Below the pieces are notes generated by a model. The model ran no database searches, was not told the DNA's origin, and saw nothing but the letters and a program-made list of their open reading frames with translations. Both the position numbers and the translations under genes were made by a program. A stretch of 64,000 bases of DNA from Clostridiales bacterium (GTDB lineage Bacteria; Bacillota; Clostridia; Saccharofermentanales; Saccharofermentanaceae): positions 87,618 to 151,617 of the forward strand of contig JAGCGK010000143.1 of assembly GCA_017649645.1 (NCBI GenBank), given 5' to 3'. Shown here piece by piece: positions 1-8,483 of this stretch (within the stretch, counting starts at the first letter, position 1; each line of letters opens with the position of its first letter).

Positions 1-1527
1 GCTATAGGACTTCCTACCGGATACATTACTTATTTGGCTGAACATCCTACTTGTGACGGACTTGTACTCGGTACATCTGTTTGTTCTATGTATGAAGAGG
101 AGATAGAGTACTATACTTCTTTCCTTAATGATGAAAGAGCTGAGATGTTTACTAAGGGAACCATGTCAGTGATCGATCTTTCCTGCATGGAAGAGTTTGA
201 GACTCTCTATGCTGACGTAATGAAGGAGATATTCTACAGTTCCTATGATGCTAAGAAGTTTACAGGATTCCAGAACTATGCTTCAAGTTGTGAGAGCTAC
301 GGTTCGGAAGGTAATATGGCAGGTAACTTGATCGATCTTAAGAGTTTCCTTGAACAGTCTTCTAAGCTTCTTACTAATACTGATTCTGATGAGAAGCTCA
401 TTAAGCTTATCGAGGATAACGTTAATTACAGAAACGGTTCTTCAAGATATGAGTCATACGGTATTGCGTTCTATTTCCCGAATATCAACTATGTTTCCGG
501 TATCGTAAACATGTTGAGATCTGAAATCGAGCTTTTGGGATACGATTATACTGAAGAGCAGATCGATCAGATCTGCAGACTCTACATCGATATGGCTTTC
601 AGGGGTTATTGCGAGAACATAACTCATATGGATGGTTACTATTGGTACGCAGCATATCTTGATCATAGATTTACTGATTACTTTGATCTGGGTAATGATA
701 TCTGGGATCAGGTTAATGCCAATATCGATGAGGAGCATTCCGGAGCTGAGAGAATCGACATTAATGCTCAGAAGATCTCCTATAATGTAACTTTTGATCA
801 GGAAGGCAATGTAAATCTTGATATTACTGAGGGAATGGATAATGTCTTGTCTGTTGAGACAAACCTTGTTTACTTCAGTTATTCAGGATATCAGTTCTAT
901 ACATTTATGGGTGTAACGGCTCTGGATGTTACTGAGGGTTCGTCGTCTTTCACGTATACATTTGATAATATGTGGATCAGTGCAGATGGTGTTTCCGTTG
1001 GTGTATTTATCATCGAGGATACTGATAACTACACAACATATGCAATTCCGGCAGACATCAATGGTGAGTGGTCTTATCTGTTCTTCCAGCTTGATAAGGA
1101 GACAGGAGAGTATTCGATACTTTATGCTGTACATGCTTCAACTATGGATGGTGTCGCATCCAATGAGATGTTCTCTTTGGCTGAAGGCGATCAGATTACT
1201 CCATATTATTTCGCATTGGTTTATGAGTCACTCAGTAATGATGTTCCGATGGGAGTATACGTAAGACAATTCGGTGATCCTATCATTTATGACGGTACAT
1301 GCTTCTTCAGTGACGGACAGTTGTTCCATAATGGCTTTGATGACAGAGAGTGTGTCTTGATCAACTTTGTTATTAAAGATGCTTTCGGAAATACATATTG
1401 TACTGATTCTGTTGCTATTTATCTCGATCAGGATATGCAGATAGAAGAAGTTCATGCAGCTGCTGATGATGATTTCAAGGATTATGGAGACATCTATTCG
1501 TTCTATGGTGAAGACTATAGCGGTTAA
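1..1527 (+). CDS. Clostripain-like (peptidase C11) protein, 3' part
   Basis: The reading frame is open from base 1, so the start and the N-terminal catalytic region lie outside the window; 508 residues are visible. The visible part shows the later half of a C11 cysteine peptidase: a helical region with NLIDLKSFLEQ, then SYGIAFYFPN, which matches the G-[IL]-[SA]-[IF]-YFP segment that closes the peptidase fold in this family. The last 250 residues are a Tyr/Asp-rich beta-type domain with no family I recognise. C11 enzymes are usually secreted Arg-specific proteases, but the His/Cys dyad is not visible here, so activity cannot be judged. A strong terminator follows directly. Confidence 0.65.
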   Translation, partial: AIGLPTGYITYLAEHPTCDGLVLGTSVCSMYEEEIEYYTSFLNDERAEMFTKGTMSVIDLSCMEEFETLYADVMKEIFYSSYDAKKFTGFQNYASSCESYGSEGNMAGNLIDLKSFLEQSSKLLTNTDSDEKLIKLIEDNVNYRNGSSRYESYGIAFYFPNINYVSGIVNMLRSEIELLGYDYTEEQIDQICRLYIDMAFRGYCENITHMDGYYWYAAYLDHRFTDYFDLGNDIWDQVNANIDEEHSGAERIDINAQKISYNVTFDQEGNVNLDITEGMDNVLSVETNLVYFSYSGYQFYTFMGVTALDVTEGSSSFTYTFDNMWISADGVSVGVFIIEDTDNYTTYAIPADINGEWSYLFFQLDKETGEYSILYAVHASTMDGVASNEMFSLAEGDQITPYYFALVYESLSNDVPMGVYVRQFGDPIIYDGTCFFSDGQLFHNGFDDRECVLINFVIKDAFGNTYCTDSVAIYLDQDMQIEEVHAAADDDFKDYGDIYSFYGEDYSG

Positions 1528-1549
1528 GGCAAAACAGTAAATAACGAAA

Positions 1550-1579
1550 AAGGCTTTCCAAACGGAAAGCCTTTTTTTT
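1550..1579 (+). terminator. Rho-independent terminator of the C11 peptidase gene
   Basis: Arms AAGGCTTTCC (1550-1559) and GGAAAGCCTT (1564-1573) around a 4-base loop, followed by eight T. It abuts the encoded CCA end of the converging tRNA-Thr. Confidence 0.93.
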
Positions 1580-1653
1580 GGAGCCAATGGTGGGAATCGA
1601 ACCCACGGCCTATTCATTACGAGTGAATTGCTCTACCCCTGAGCCACATTGGC
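1579..1653 (-). tRNA. tRNA-Thr (anticodon CGT)
   Basis: On the minus strand the acceptor arms GCCAATG and CATTGGC pair, followed by discriminator T and encoded CCA. The anticodon arm ATTCA-CTCGTAA-TGAAT gives anticodon CGT (Thr, reads ACG). The T arm carries GTTCGATTC. All four arms fold and the length is 75 nt. Confidence 0.95.
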
Positions 1654-1669
1654 GCTTAATTGCTTTAAA

Positions 1670-1698
1670 AATATACTAATATTATTATTTGATGTCAA
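1670..1698 (-). promoter_or_regulatory. Promoter of tRNA-Thr
   Basis: Minus strand: TTGACA (1693-1698), 17-base spacer, TATATT (1670-1675), about 17 bases upstream of the tRNA. It lies back to back with the region upstream of the lipoprotein gene at 1734, where a TATAAT sits at 1710-1715 on the plus strand. Confidence 0.8.
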
Positions 1699-1733
1699 GT
1701 TTATAATGATATAATTGACTTGTTGGAGGAATT

Positions 1734-3128
1734 ATGTTGAGTCTTTGGAAGAAATCTCGTAAATATATCTCTGTAGCACTGATTTTAGCGATGTCCCTTA
1801 TGGTTTTCGGATGCAAGAAGAAGGTATCTGACTTTCCTTCTGTGCCTGCTCCTACGACATCTGTGGAGACAGAGATCTCAGAGACAACAGAACCTTCGGT
1901 TGTTCCTTCAGTTGATAAGCTTAAAGTTGCACTTCCGTATAAACAGACTACAGTCAATTATCTTGTAAAGCTTTACTATGCAAAGAATAATGGTTATTGG
2001 AATGCTGAGGACACGGGTCTTAATGTCGATCTTGAATATCTCGATTCTTTGCCTGCTCAGTTTTCCGTGGAGACTGTTTTTGTTCCTGATGACGGTATCT
2101 CTTTGGATACATTGGCGGGTTTTGGAAGTGATCGTCCCGATATCTTTCTTGCCAACGATCTTAACGGAGCAGTTGAACACGGGTACTGTGCCGATCTGAG
2201 TTCCTCTTTATCCGAGAATTCTCTCGTAAGTCCTGATAATGTCTATATCGGAACTGTTTTAAGCCTTGTCAAGGACCATAAGCAATTTGGTGTACCGCAT
2301 TATTGTTCCATACCTTTGATATTCGGCAATGTTGATTATATTCCGGAAGGGGAATCATTGGAGTTCAGATGCTCGGTCGATGATCTCGAAGACTATATCG
2401 TTTCCATCAAAGAAAATGCTGATGAAGATACGGTAGTCTTTTCGAGAGGATATCAACTTATCCCGTATATTACATCGTATGAGAATTCCAATGAAATGGT
2501 GAATTCCTATCTTTTGGGCGATGAGTATATTTCTGATAAGACAAGGGCTCAATCTGTATTAAACACTGTGGTCGATCTTATCGGAAACTATTACGTTGAC
2601 GGTGTTTTCAAGAATACTAATGAGGATGGTTCAGATCCCGTATATTCTCGTAATTGTGCTTTGTGGATCGCATCTTCAGCAGAGATCTCGCTTTGGACAT
2701 CCTATTATCCGAGCAAGCTTTATTTTGTTCAGGTGCCTTCGTTTAAGGCTTCTGATAAATCCGTTCCGTATTTGACTGTTTATCCGCTTTGCGTCAGCAA
2801 CAATTCGAGTAATATCGATCTTGCTTCTGACTTTGCGACTTTCATATCGCTTGATACGGACGCGCTTCTATTGATCGACCGTTTGGAACACAAAGTCGGA
2901 TATCTGCCTGTTGTTTCCTCTCCAAGTGTATGGGATACGAAGATAGCTGATGAGTCATTCGGATATATTGCATCCGTTTATGAAAATGAGATGAATGAAG
3001 CTGTATATTGTCCGAATGTAACTAATAATGATCTTCGAGATACGGTCGAATTAAAACTGATGGATTGTTATAATGATATTGAAGCAGAGGAATTCAACTT
3101 GAGTTTGGCTGAAATATATGAGAATTGA
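1734..3128 (+). CDS. Lipoprotein resembling an extracellular solute-binding protein
   Basis: 464 residues. A Lys/Arg-rich start, a hydrophobic helix and a VFGC lipobox with Cys at about residue 27 mark a lipoprotein signal; a Pro/Thr/Glu linker follows to about residue 62. The mature part begins KLKVALPYKQTTVNYLVKLY, and its overall pattern (Asp/Tyr-rich alternating segments, late LYFVQVPSF and LTVYPLCVSNNS) resembles family 1 sugar-binding proteins of ABC importers. That assignment is by general pattern, not a diagnostic motif. No permease or ATPase gene is adjacent, so it may serve a distant transporter or act as a sensor. GGAGGA sits 4 bases before the ATG. The gene overlaps the next by 11 bases. 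Confidence 0.6.
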   Translation: MLSLWKKSRKYISVALILAMSLMVFGCKKKVSDFPSVPAPTTSVETEISETTEPSVVPSVDKLKVALPYKQTTVNYLVKLYYAKNNGYWNAEDTGLNVDLEYLDSLPAQFSVETVFVPDDGISLDTLAGFGSDRPDIFLANDLNGAVEHGYCADLSSSLSENSLVSPDNVYIGTVLSLVKDHKQFGVPHYCSIPLIFGNVDYIPEGESLEFRCSVDDLEDYIVSIKENADEDTVVFSRGYQLIPYITSYENSNEMVNSYLLGDEYISDKTRAQSVLNTVVDLIGNYYVDGVFKNTNEDGSDPVYSRNCALWIASSAEISLWTSYYPSKLYFVQVPSFKASDKSVPYLTVYPLCVSNNSSNIDLASDFATFISLDTDALLLIDRLEHKVGYLPVVSSPSVWDTKIADESFGYIASVYENEMNEAVYCPNVTNNDLRDTVELKLMDCYNDIEAEEFNLSLAEIYEN

Positions 3129-4170
3129 CGGGATAACAATTAGAAGACTACACATCAATGATGCTTCTTTACTTAAGGAAGCAGGGGTCTTCTCGGGTTC
3201 TCGCACATCGATCGAGAACACTATCCGTAAATTCATCTCCGATACATCTTATCTTGCTTATATGCTCGAAAAAGACGGCGTGTCCCAGGCGTTCGCGCTT
3301 CTTTCTCCGTTTGGTCTTTCCAAGGACAGTTACATTCTGGACTTTTACAGAAGCGAGGATTGTCCTTGCAAGGAGGTTCTCGATAAGGTCTTAAATCATG
3401 TCCTGATTAAAAAGCAGATCCATAAGGTAAGTCTTGTCATAAGAGTTGATGACAGGGTTCTTGAGGAAGCTGCGATAAGTCTGGGCATGATCCAGGATGC
3501 GGTCTTGGTAGAGGAGATCTCATTGGGAAATAATAAGTTCGTTGATGCCGGATTATTCTATATCACATTGTCTGAATTTAGGGGTTATAATGTTGGCTTT
3601 GCAGCTTTCCAGCGCGGTGTCGTCTGTGTTTACGGTACCGAGGATCATGTAGACCGCCTGATGGTCTATCATTATGGAGATACGCCGACTGATTATCTTA
3701 CGGTTAAGGTTGCTTCGAGGCTTGAGTTGCTGGATGAAGGCAATAAGTTTATCCCTAAGAATTCGCCGAACTACTATGATCTGGATAACAGTTTCTTGCC
3801 TAAGGAAGTAGCGAAAGCGGTTGATGAACTTTCTGAGTATTTCCGTAAGGATCGAGATGAGTTTGATATCAATATCAGGTTTAATGATTGTACCGATTTC
3901 CAGGAATCCGTATGGAATGCATTAAGAAGTGTCCCTTACGGTGCCACAGTAAGTTATGAAGATATCGCACGTAAGATATCGTCGAGCAAAGAGGAAGCCA
4001 AAAAGCTCACGAGAGCCGTCGGAGCCGCTTGTGCAGATAATCCGATCCCGATCCTGGTGCCTTGTCACAGGGTCATCGGAAAAGACGGTAAGTTGGTCGG
4101 TTATTCATTGGGTCTTGATATTAAAGATTTTTTGTTGCAACATGAGTCAGTATTTATGACGTTACTTTAG
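3118..4170 (+). CDS. GNAT-like domain fused to methylated-DNA--cysteine S-methyltransferase
   Basis: 350 residues. The C-terminal ~90 residues are a clear Ogt/MGMT active-site domain: FQESVWNALRSVPYG, the helix-turn-helix region with arginine finger (KLTRAVGAA), and PCHRV with acceptor Cys316, ending in GYSLGLDIKDFLLQHE. This domain takes the alkyl group from O6-alkylguanine onto its cysteine. Residues ~155-255 fit the poorly conserved N-terminal MGMT domain. Residues 1-150 start IRRLHINDASLLKEAGVFSG and look like a GNAT acetyltransferase-type fold; a clear acetyl-CoA loop is not obvious, so that half is tentative. Typical Ogt proteins are 150-190 residues. The start lies inside the preceding gene with no good ribosome binding site, suggesting translational coupling. 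Confidence 0.85.
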   Translation: MRIDGITIRRLHINDASLLKEAGVFSGSRTSIENTIRKFISDTSYLAYMLEKDGVSQAFALLSPFGLSKDSYILDFYRSEDCPCKEVLDKVLNHVLIKKQIHKVSLVIRVDDRVLEEAAISLGMIQDAVLVEEISLGNNKFVDAGLFYITLSEFRGYNVGFAAFQRGVVCVYGTEDHVDRLMVYHYGDTPTDYLTVKVASRLELLDEGNKFIPKNSPNYYDLDNSFLPKEVAKAVDELSEYFRKDRDEFDINIRFNDCTDFQESVWNALRSVPYGATVSYEDIARKISSSKEEAKKLTRAVGAACADNPIPILVPCHRVIGKDGKLVGYSLGLDIKDFLLQHESVFMTLL

Positions 4171-4179
4171 GAGGAAACC

Positions 4180-4860
4180 ATGGCAAAACATGAAAAGACG
4201 GATGTTGGTCTTTCAACAATATTAAACCCTGTTCCGGTCGTTATGATCTCGAGTGCAGGTAAAGATCCTGAGAAAGAGAGCGAGCGCCCGAACATCGTGA
4301 CAGTCGCTTGGGCGGGTACCGTAAACTCTGAGCCTCCGATGGTCTCTGTTTCTATTCGAAAAAGCAGACATTCCCACAAGCTTATCTCAGAAACAGGTGA
4401 GTTTGTCATAAACCTTGTTAACAAAGCATTAGCTAAGAATTGTGATTACTGCGGAGTAAAGTCAGGCGCTGACGAGGATAAGTTCAAGAGCTGCGGACTT
4501 ACAGCCGTTAAAGCTGAAGGTCTTGATTATGCTTACTATATCGAGGAAAGTCCGGTTAATATCTTTTGCAAAGTAGTTGAAGTCAAGGAACTCGGATCTC
4601 ATGATATGTTTATTGCCGAGATCGTCGGAATAAAGGCTGACAAGTACTTGATGGACGAAAACGGCAAGATCTGTCTTGATAAGGCTAAGATGGTCGCTTA
4701 TAACCACGGCGAGTATTTCCTTTTAGGAGAGAAGATAGGATTCTTCGGTTACTCTGTAGCAAATCCGGAGGTTTTCGAGAAGAGAATGGGATATAAAAAG
4801 GAACGCGATAAGTATAAGCGTATCCGTGAACAGGAACCTAAGAAGGGAAAGAAGTACTGA
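4180..4860 (+). CDS. Flavin reductase-like / flavoredoxin family protein
   Basis: 226 residues. It matches the FMN-binding split-barrel family of flavin reductases and flavoredoxins: an early NPVPVVMIS strand, PNIVTVAWAGTVNSEPPMVS, and SIRKSRHSHKLI before GEFVINLV; the C-terminal part has a KMVAYNHGEYFLLGEKIGFF segment. Members bind FMN and move electrons between NAD(P)H or ferredoxin and acceptors; the partner here is unknown. Cys90 and Cys93 (DYCGVK region) may be redox active. GGAGG precedes the ATG by 5 bases. It is followed with a 1-base overlap (TGATG) by a Nudix gene. The tail is Lys/Glu-rich. Confidence 0.8.
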   Translation: MAKHEKTDVGLSTILNPVPVVMISSAGKDPEKESERPNIVTVAWAGTVNSEPPMVSVSIRKSRHSHKLISETGEFVINLVNKALAKNCDYCGVKSGADEDKFKSCGLTAVKAEGLDYAYYIEESPVNIFCKVVEVKELGSHDMFIAEIVGIKADKYLMDENGKICLDKAKMVAYNHGEYFLLGEKIGFFGYSVANPEVFEKRMGYKKERDKYKRIREQEPKKGKKY

Positions 4861-5423
4861 TGGAATTTCTGGGAATAAAAAAGACTGATGAAGGCAGATT
4901 TATCTGTCGATACGATGTGGAATATAGGACCGCACTCGGTAACATAAAGACATACGAGATGATAAGCAGAAATAAGGAGATGAATTCTCTTGAGGATCTT
5001 CGAAAAGTAGGCACTGTGGATGCAGTTATCCTCATCGTTCATTCTCCTGACAACTCCAAGATCCTTCTTAACAAGGAGTTCAGGATGGCTGTCGGTAAGG
5101 AAGTTTATAACTTTCCGGCAGGGCTTGTTGATCCGGGTGAGACGATCGAAGTCTCTGCTAAAAGAGAGCTTTGGGAAGAGACCGGATTGAATCTGACATC
5201 GGTTCAGGAGATATGGCCTGCGTGTTACAGCGCAGTCGGTGTTACCAATGAAACATCTGCTTGTGTAATAGGCGTTGCAGAGGGTGAATTCAAGCCAAGT
5301 ACATCTGATGAGGAAGAGATAGAAGCAGGCTGGTTTACCAAGGAGCAGGTTCTCGATCTTCTTAAGACAGAACCATTTGCAGCCAGGACTCAGTCTTATT
5401 GTTATCTGTGGGCCAGATCATAA
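4860..5423 (+). CDS. Nudix hydrolase, ADP-ribose pyrophosphatase type
   Basis: 187 residues. The full Nudix box (G-x5-E-x7-REU-x-EE-x-GU) is present at about residues 88-110, with PGETIEV and RELWEETGL as visible parts. The preceding segment VILIVHSPDNSKILLNKEFR and the downstream acidic residues resemble ADP-ribose and related NDP-sugar pyrophosphatases, which hydrolyse ADP-ribose to AMP and ribose 5-phosphate with Mg2+. Substrate cannot be fixed from sequence. The start overlaps the stop of the flavin reductase-like gene (TGATG), so the two are co-translated; both handle redox-nucleotide chemistry. A second Nudix gene, not closely similar, is at 46456. Confidence 0.88.
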   Translation: MEFLGIKKTDEGRFICRYDVEYRTALGNIKTYEMISRNKEMNSLEDLRKVGTVDAVILIVHSPDNSKILLNKEFRMAVGKEVYNFPAGLVDPGETIEVSAKRELWEETGLNLTSVQEIWPACYSAVGVTNETSACVIGVAEGEFKPSTSDEEEIEAGWFTKEQVLDLLKTEPFAARTQSYCYLWARS

Positions 5424-5475
5424 TATTATAATTTTATATTATCAATAATATTAAATTTACCTTTTTGACGTGAGA

Positions 5476-5484
5476 TGTTATAAT
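5476..5484 (+). promoter_or_regulatory. Extended -10 element before the GGDEF gene
   Basis: TG-T-TATAAT 25 bases upstream of the ATG; no convincing -35. The surrounding 5424-5509 stretch is very AT-rich and otherwise without features. Confidence 0.55.
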
Positions 5485-5509
5485 TATCAACGTTTCAAGG
5501 GGAAATATT

Positions 5510-6634
5510 ATGGGCAGCAAAAACAGTAAAGAGGGAATTTTTACTCGTTTTAACGAGTATATAAAGCGGGTATCGCGAGTCGGCAGATGGGACAATATCA
5601 AGGATTGTGCCGTTTATGTCGCTGTTACTGTTTACTTTGCTACTTTTGCCGCTGACCTTATTTGTTATCTCTTTTTCTGTATCCTGTCCGGTTTTGATCC
5701 TCTGCTTTATGTCGGTGATATGAACCGCATACAGGCAGCTTTTCTGTTTGCCATCATTGTTCATTTCATTATCACTTCCACGGTTATTACTGTCGTTCTG
5801 GTCAAGTTATATGATTATATAATCATGCAGCCTGTTAAGTCACTTCTCATGCAGATGAAGAATGTTAACAGGGGAGACATGACAGATTATATTCTTTCAG
5901 GAAGACTTTCTAAGCCGTTCGTTTCCGTTGGCAGAGAAGAGACCTGGGTTGATATGGTTCAAAGCTATGTAGATACAGCATCTGCAGATAAGTACATTGA
6001 TGAGCTTACCGGTTGTTTCAACCGTAAATATTTTACTCAGGTTTTGGTCAATTACATGAGGACTCAGTTCCTGGCTAATCCAATAACCGGCGCACCGAAG
6101 ACATATAATACTGATGTTTTCGCTGTGTTCCTTATTGATATCGACCACTTTAAGCAGGTTAATGATGACTTTGGTCATGCAGCTGGTGATGAAGTATTAA
6201 GACAGGTTGGCCGCGTATTAAGAAGCCTTCTTGCTGAAGACGGAGTCGTTATACGTAACGGTGGTGAGGAGTTCCTCATCATTGTATCTGCTAAGTTCCC
6301 GTATGATTTTTCACGCACGGCTAAGATGATCAACAATGCGTTCAGGAATAATATCTCGATCCACTCCGATGTTACGGGTGAGACAAGAGTTATCACATGT
6401 TCAGTCGGTTTTGTATCATATCCGCTTTATGATTCTGCTGAGGTCCTTTCACTACAAAATCATGTGGATCTTGCCGATCAGGCAATGTATCTTTCCAAGA
6501 TCGGCGGAAGAAATACTTGGCATGAACTCGTTGCCAATAAGAGACCCCCGAAGAACTTTGACCTTACCAAGTTCTGCAGTGATCCGGATTACGGAGTCAT
6601 TAAGGGTTATCTTACAGTACGTAAGCCTAACTGA
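5510..6634 (+). CDS. Membrane GGDEF-domain protein, probable diguanylate cyclase
   Basis: 374 residues. Two membrane helices (about 34-58 and 80-104) with almost no external loop precede a HAMP-like stretch (MQPVKSLLMQMKNVNRGDMTDY) and a GGDEF domain from about residue 165. The catalytic motif is intact, GGEEF at 251-255, with the metal site FLIDIDHFKQVND and the DELTGCFNRK entry motif. These residues support synthesis of cyclic di-GMP from GTP. The RxxD product-inhibition site that usually lies five residues before GGDEF is absent (AEDG is there), so allosteric I-site feedback is unlikely. AAGGGG lies about 8 bases before the ATG. It stands alone between promoters. Confidence 0.92.
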   Translation: MGSKNSKEGIFTRFNEYIKRVSRVGRWDNIKDCAVYVAVTVYFATFAADLICYLFFCILSGFDPLLYVGDMNRIQAAFLFAIIVHFIITSTVITVVLVKLYDYIIMQPVKSLLMQMKNVNRGDMTDYILSGRLSKPFVSVGREETWVDMVQSYVDTASADKYIDELTGCFNRKYFTQVLVNYMRTQFLANPITGAPKTYNTDVFAVFLIDIDHFKQVNDDFGHAAGDEVLRQVGRVLRSLLAEDGVVIRNGGEEFLIIVSAKFPYDFSRTAKMINNAFRNNISIHSDVTGETRVITCSVGFVSYPLYDSAEVLSLQNHVDLADQAMYLSKIGGRNTWHELVANKRPPKNFDLTKFCSDPDYGVIKGYLTVRKPN

Positions 6635-6637
6635 GTG

Positions 6638-6666
6638 TTTACAACGCAAATCGTTTGTGTTATTAT
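6638..6666 (+). promoter_or_regulatory. Promoter of rpsO
   Basis: TTTACA (6638-6643), 17-base spacer, TATTAT (6661-6666). The leader of about 80 bases to 6755 could hold an S15 autoregulatory fold, but I see no convincing conserved structure. Confidence 0.7.
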
Positions 6667-6755
6667 TTGCAAGTTACCGCGCACATAGTATTTGGATCAC
6701 TCCGACCTTTTACTCTGTCGTTGGTTTATTAAATTATTAACGGAGGAACATTAAA

Positions 6756-7019
6756 ATGGCTGAATTTGACAAGGCTTCGATCATCAAAGAGTATGGTCTT
6801 AAAGAGGGCGACACAGGATCCCCGGAAGTACAGATCGCACTTCTCACATACAGGATCAACCACCTCACAGAGCACCTTAAGACTCACAAGGGTGACCACC
6901 ACTCAAGAAGAGGACTTCTCATGATGGTTGGTAAGAGAAGAGGTCTTTTGGATTATCTTGCAAAGATCGACATTGAGCGTTATCGTGCAGTAATCGCAAA
7001 GCTCGGAATCAGAAAGTAA
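6756..7019 (+). CDS. rpsO: 30S ribosomal protein S15
   Basis: 87 residues, the usual length. Diagnostic S15 segments are present: [43 protein letters not shown] and the basic C-terminus. S15 binds 16S rRNA helices 20-22 early in assembly of the small subunit platform. GGAGGA lies 7 bases before the ATG. In many bacteria rpsO is followed by pnp; here it is monocistronic, closed by its own terminator, and the next gene encodes a lipoprotein. Confidence 0.98.
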   Translation: MAEFDKASIIKEYGLKEGDTGSPEVQIALLTYRINHLTEHLKTHKGDHHSRRGLLMMVGKRRGLLDYLAKIDIERYRAVIAKLGIRK

Positions 7020-7026
7020 AGAAAAG

Positions 7027-7050
7027 GCTGTCCAAATGGACAGCTTTTTT
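7027..7050 (+). terminator. Rho-independent terminator of rpsO
   Basis: GCTGTCC (7027-7033), loop AAAT, GGACAGC (7038-7044), then six T. Confidence 0.93.
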
Positions 7051-7093
7051 GTTATTATATAAGAACCAATTGATTAAGGATGGGATAGATTTT

Positions 7094-8092
7094 ATGAAAA
7101 GATTAGCAGTTTTATTGATTGCATTGTCTCTTTTTGCAGTCTCATTTACAGCTTGTGACCGTGAAGATAAGAAGGAAAAAAGGACCAAGCGTACATATGA
7201 GGACGAGGAAGACGACGATGACGATTGGGATGATGATGATTGGGATGACGATGATGATGACGACGATCCGGATCCTACGACCAAGAAGCCAGGCGGTTCT
7301 ACCGATAAGGTAACCATTTATGACGACAGCATGGTCGATGTAGTTCAGAAGTTTGATACTTATTATCCTGACAAGTTCAGTGTACCGTGGGCTGAAGCAA
7401 ATAACATCAATTTTACTTCCGGTAATATTGAGACGTATTATTCTCAGTTTATCGTTGATCCGTATGATCATGACAGTGAAGTAGCAGGTTCGAAGATCAA
7501 GAACAATGTTGCTACGATCTACACCCCGACAGTTAAGGTTACGGATTCTATCTATGAGGGTTATGTAGATTATGAGATTACATACACCGAGATATTCCCG
7601 ATGTCTGCAACGATGCCTGACGGCGGCAGTTACTCTACGTCCTGGTGTTACCACAACATCGGATTTTTGGATTACTACACGGGCACGAAATATCCTCACA
7701 TCAATCTCACGGAGAATATCGACAGCTTCCATGTTTACGGTGATGTCGTATGGAAGGGTGAGACCTATAGCGTATCTTACTATGAGTTCAGGTCTGATGA
7801 GGTTACCACAAACGATTACTATTCAAACGGTGACGGAACATATACATGGGATCTCGTTTCTCAGATCAATACAACAGTTGTATTGACAGTCCCTAGGGGT
7901 TATGACGGAATGCTCATGTATGTTTATGTTGCGGATGACTCTGATCTTGGTTTTGATGAGTTTAGAGAGAACAGCGATGAGACTTTCTATGACGCAGCAG
8001 TATTTGGTAAAGATCCTGATGCAGAAGAAGATGAGATCCCTGAGAACTACATCTTCCTCAGTATCTATGATCTCGGTGAGAAGTATAAGTAA
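7094..8092 (+). CDS. Lipoprotein with an aspartate-rich linker, unknown function
   Basis: 332 residues from the ATG at 7094, chosen because AAGGATGG precedes it and the signal peptide then begins MKRLAVLLIALSLFAVSF; an earlier in-frame start would add 15 unlikely residues. Lipobox FTAC. Right after the lipidated Cys comes a basic stretch and then an almost unbroken Asp/Glu tract with two Trp (about residues 37-60), followed by PDPTTKK. The mature domain of ~260 residues is Tyr/Asp/Thr-rich and beta-like; I do not recognise it. The acidic tract could bind Ca2+ or act as a spacer near the cell wall. A short relic of a related 3' end lies at 8484-8531. Confidence 0.75.
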   Translation: MKRLAVLLIALSLFAVSFTACDREDKKEKRTKRTYEDEEDDDDDWDDDDWDDDDDDDDPDPTTKKPGGSTDKVTIYDDSMVDVVQKFDTYYPDKFSVPWAEANNINFTSGNIETYYSQFIVDPYDHDSEVAGSKIKNNVATIYTPTVKVTDSIYEGYVDYEITYTEIFPMSATMPDGGSYSTSWCYHNIGFLDYYTGTKYPHINLTENIDSFHVYGDVVWKGETYSVSYYEFRSDEVTTNDYYSNGDGTYTWDLVSQINTTVVLTVPRGYDGMLMYVYVADDSDLGFDEFRENSDETFYDAAVFGKDPDAEEDEIPENYIFLSIYDLGEKYK

Positions 8093-8100
8093 TCTTCTCT

Positions 8101-8110
8101 TTTTCGAAAA
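8101..8110. repeat. TTTTCGAAAA palindrome, site 1
   Basis: Perfect 10-base palindrome in the 17-base gap between the lipoprotein stop and the yraN-family ATG; its last A is the first base of that ATG. Confidence 0.6.
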
Positions 8111-8466
8111 TGACAGGTGATATAGGCAAGCTCGGAGAAGATAAAGTCTGTGAGAAGCTCGAATCAGAGGGCTTTGAGATACTTGTCAGAAATTACAGTG
8201 TACATAACGTAGGTGAACTGGATATCGTTGCCCGTAAAGGCAGCGATATCTTTGTTGTTGAGGTAAAAGCCCGATCTTCAAGAAACGCTTCATACGGTTC
8301 TCCGGAATCCTTTATTACCAGATCGAAAATGCTGAAGATCAGGAAGACTATAAACAGGCTCGTCGCAGATTATAAGCTCTATGATATGAATATCGTCCTG
8401 ATGGCCGGATCCGTTCTTCATGACGGCAACGGAAATGTCATAAGCGTGGAACTTATCGAGTTGTAA
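8110..8466 (+). CDS. YraN/UPF0102 family nuclease-like protein
   Basis: 118 residues, normal for the family. The order GKLGEDKVCEKLESEGFEIL, NVGELDIVA, FVVEVKAR and the helical C-terminus match UPF0102 proteins, which have a restriction-endonuclease-like fold: the ELD and EVK residues correspond to the PD-(D/E)xK metal site. The role is uncertain; family members are often linked to DNA processing. The ATG at 8110 is right by alignment with the family's N-terminus, yet no ribosome binding site is seen: the 17 bases upstream are pyrimidine-rich and end in the TTTTCGAAAA palindrome. Translation probably depends on coupling to the lipoprotein gene upstream. Confidence 0.85.
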   Translation: MTGDIGKLGEDKVCEKLESEGFEILVRNYSVHNVGELDIVARKGSDIFVVEVKARSSRNASYGSPESFITRSKMLKIRKTINRLVADYKLYDMNIVLMAGSVLHDGNGNVISVELIEL

Positions 8467-8483
8467 TAATGGAAGTGACATGA

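Noticed and set aside
1734-3128. Complete sugar ABC importer operon
   Set aside because: Only the binding-protein-like gene is present; the following genes are a repair enzyme and redox proteins.
7009-7317. Minus-strand frame rich in Ser/Gln
   Set aside because: Antisense of the Asp-rich tract (GAT/GAC runs), no start signals.
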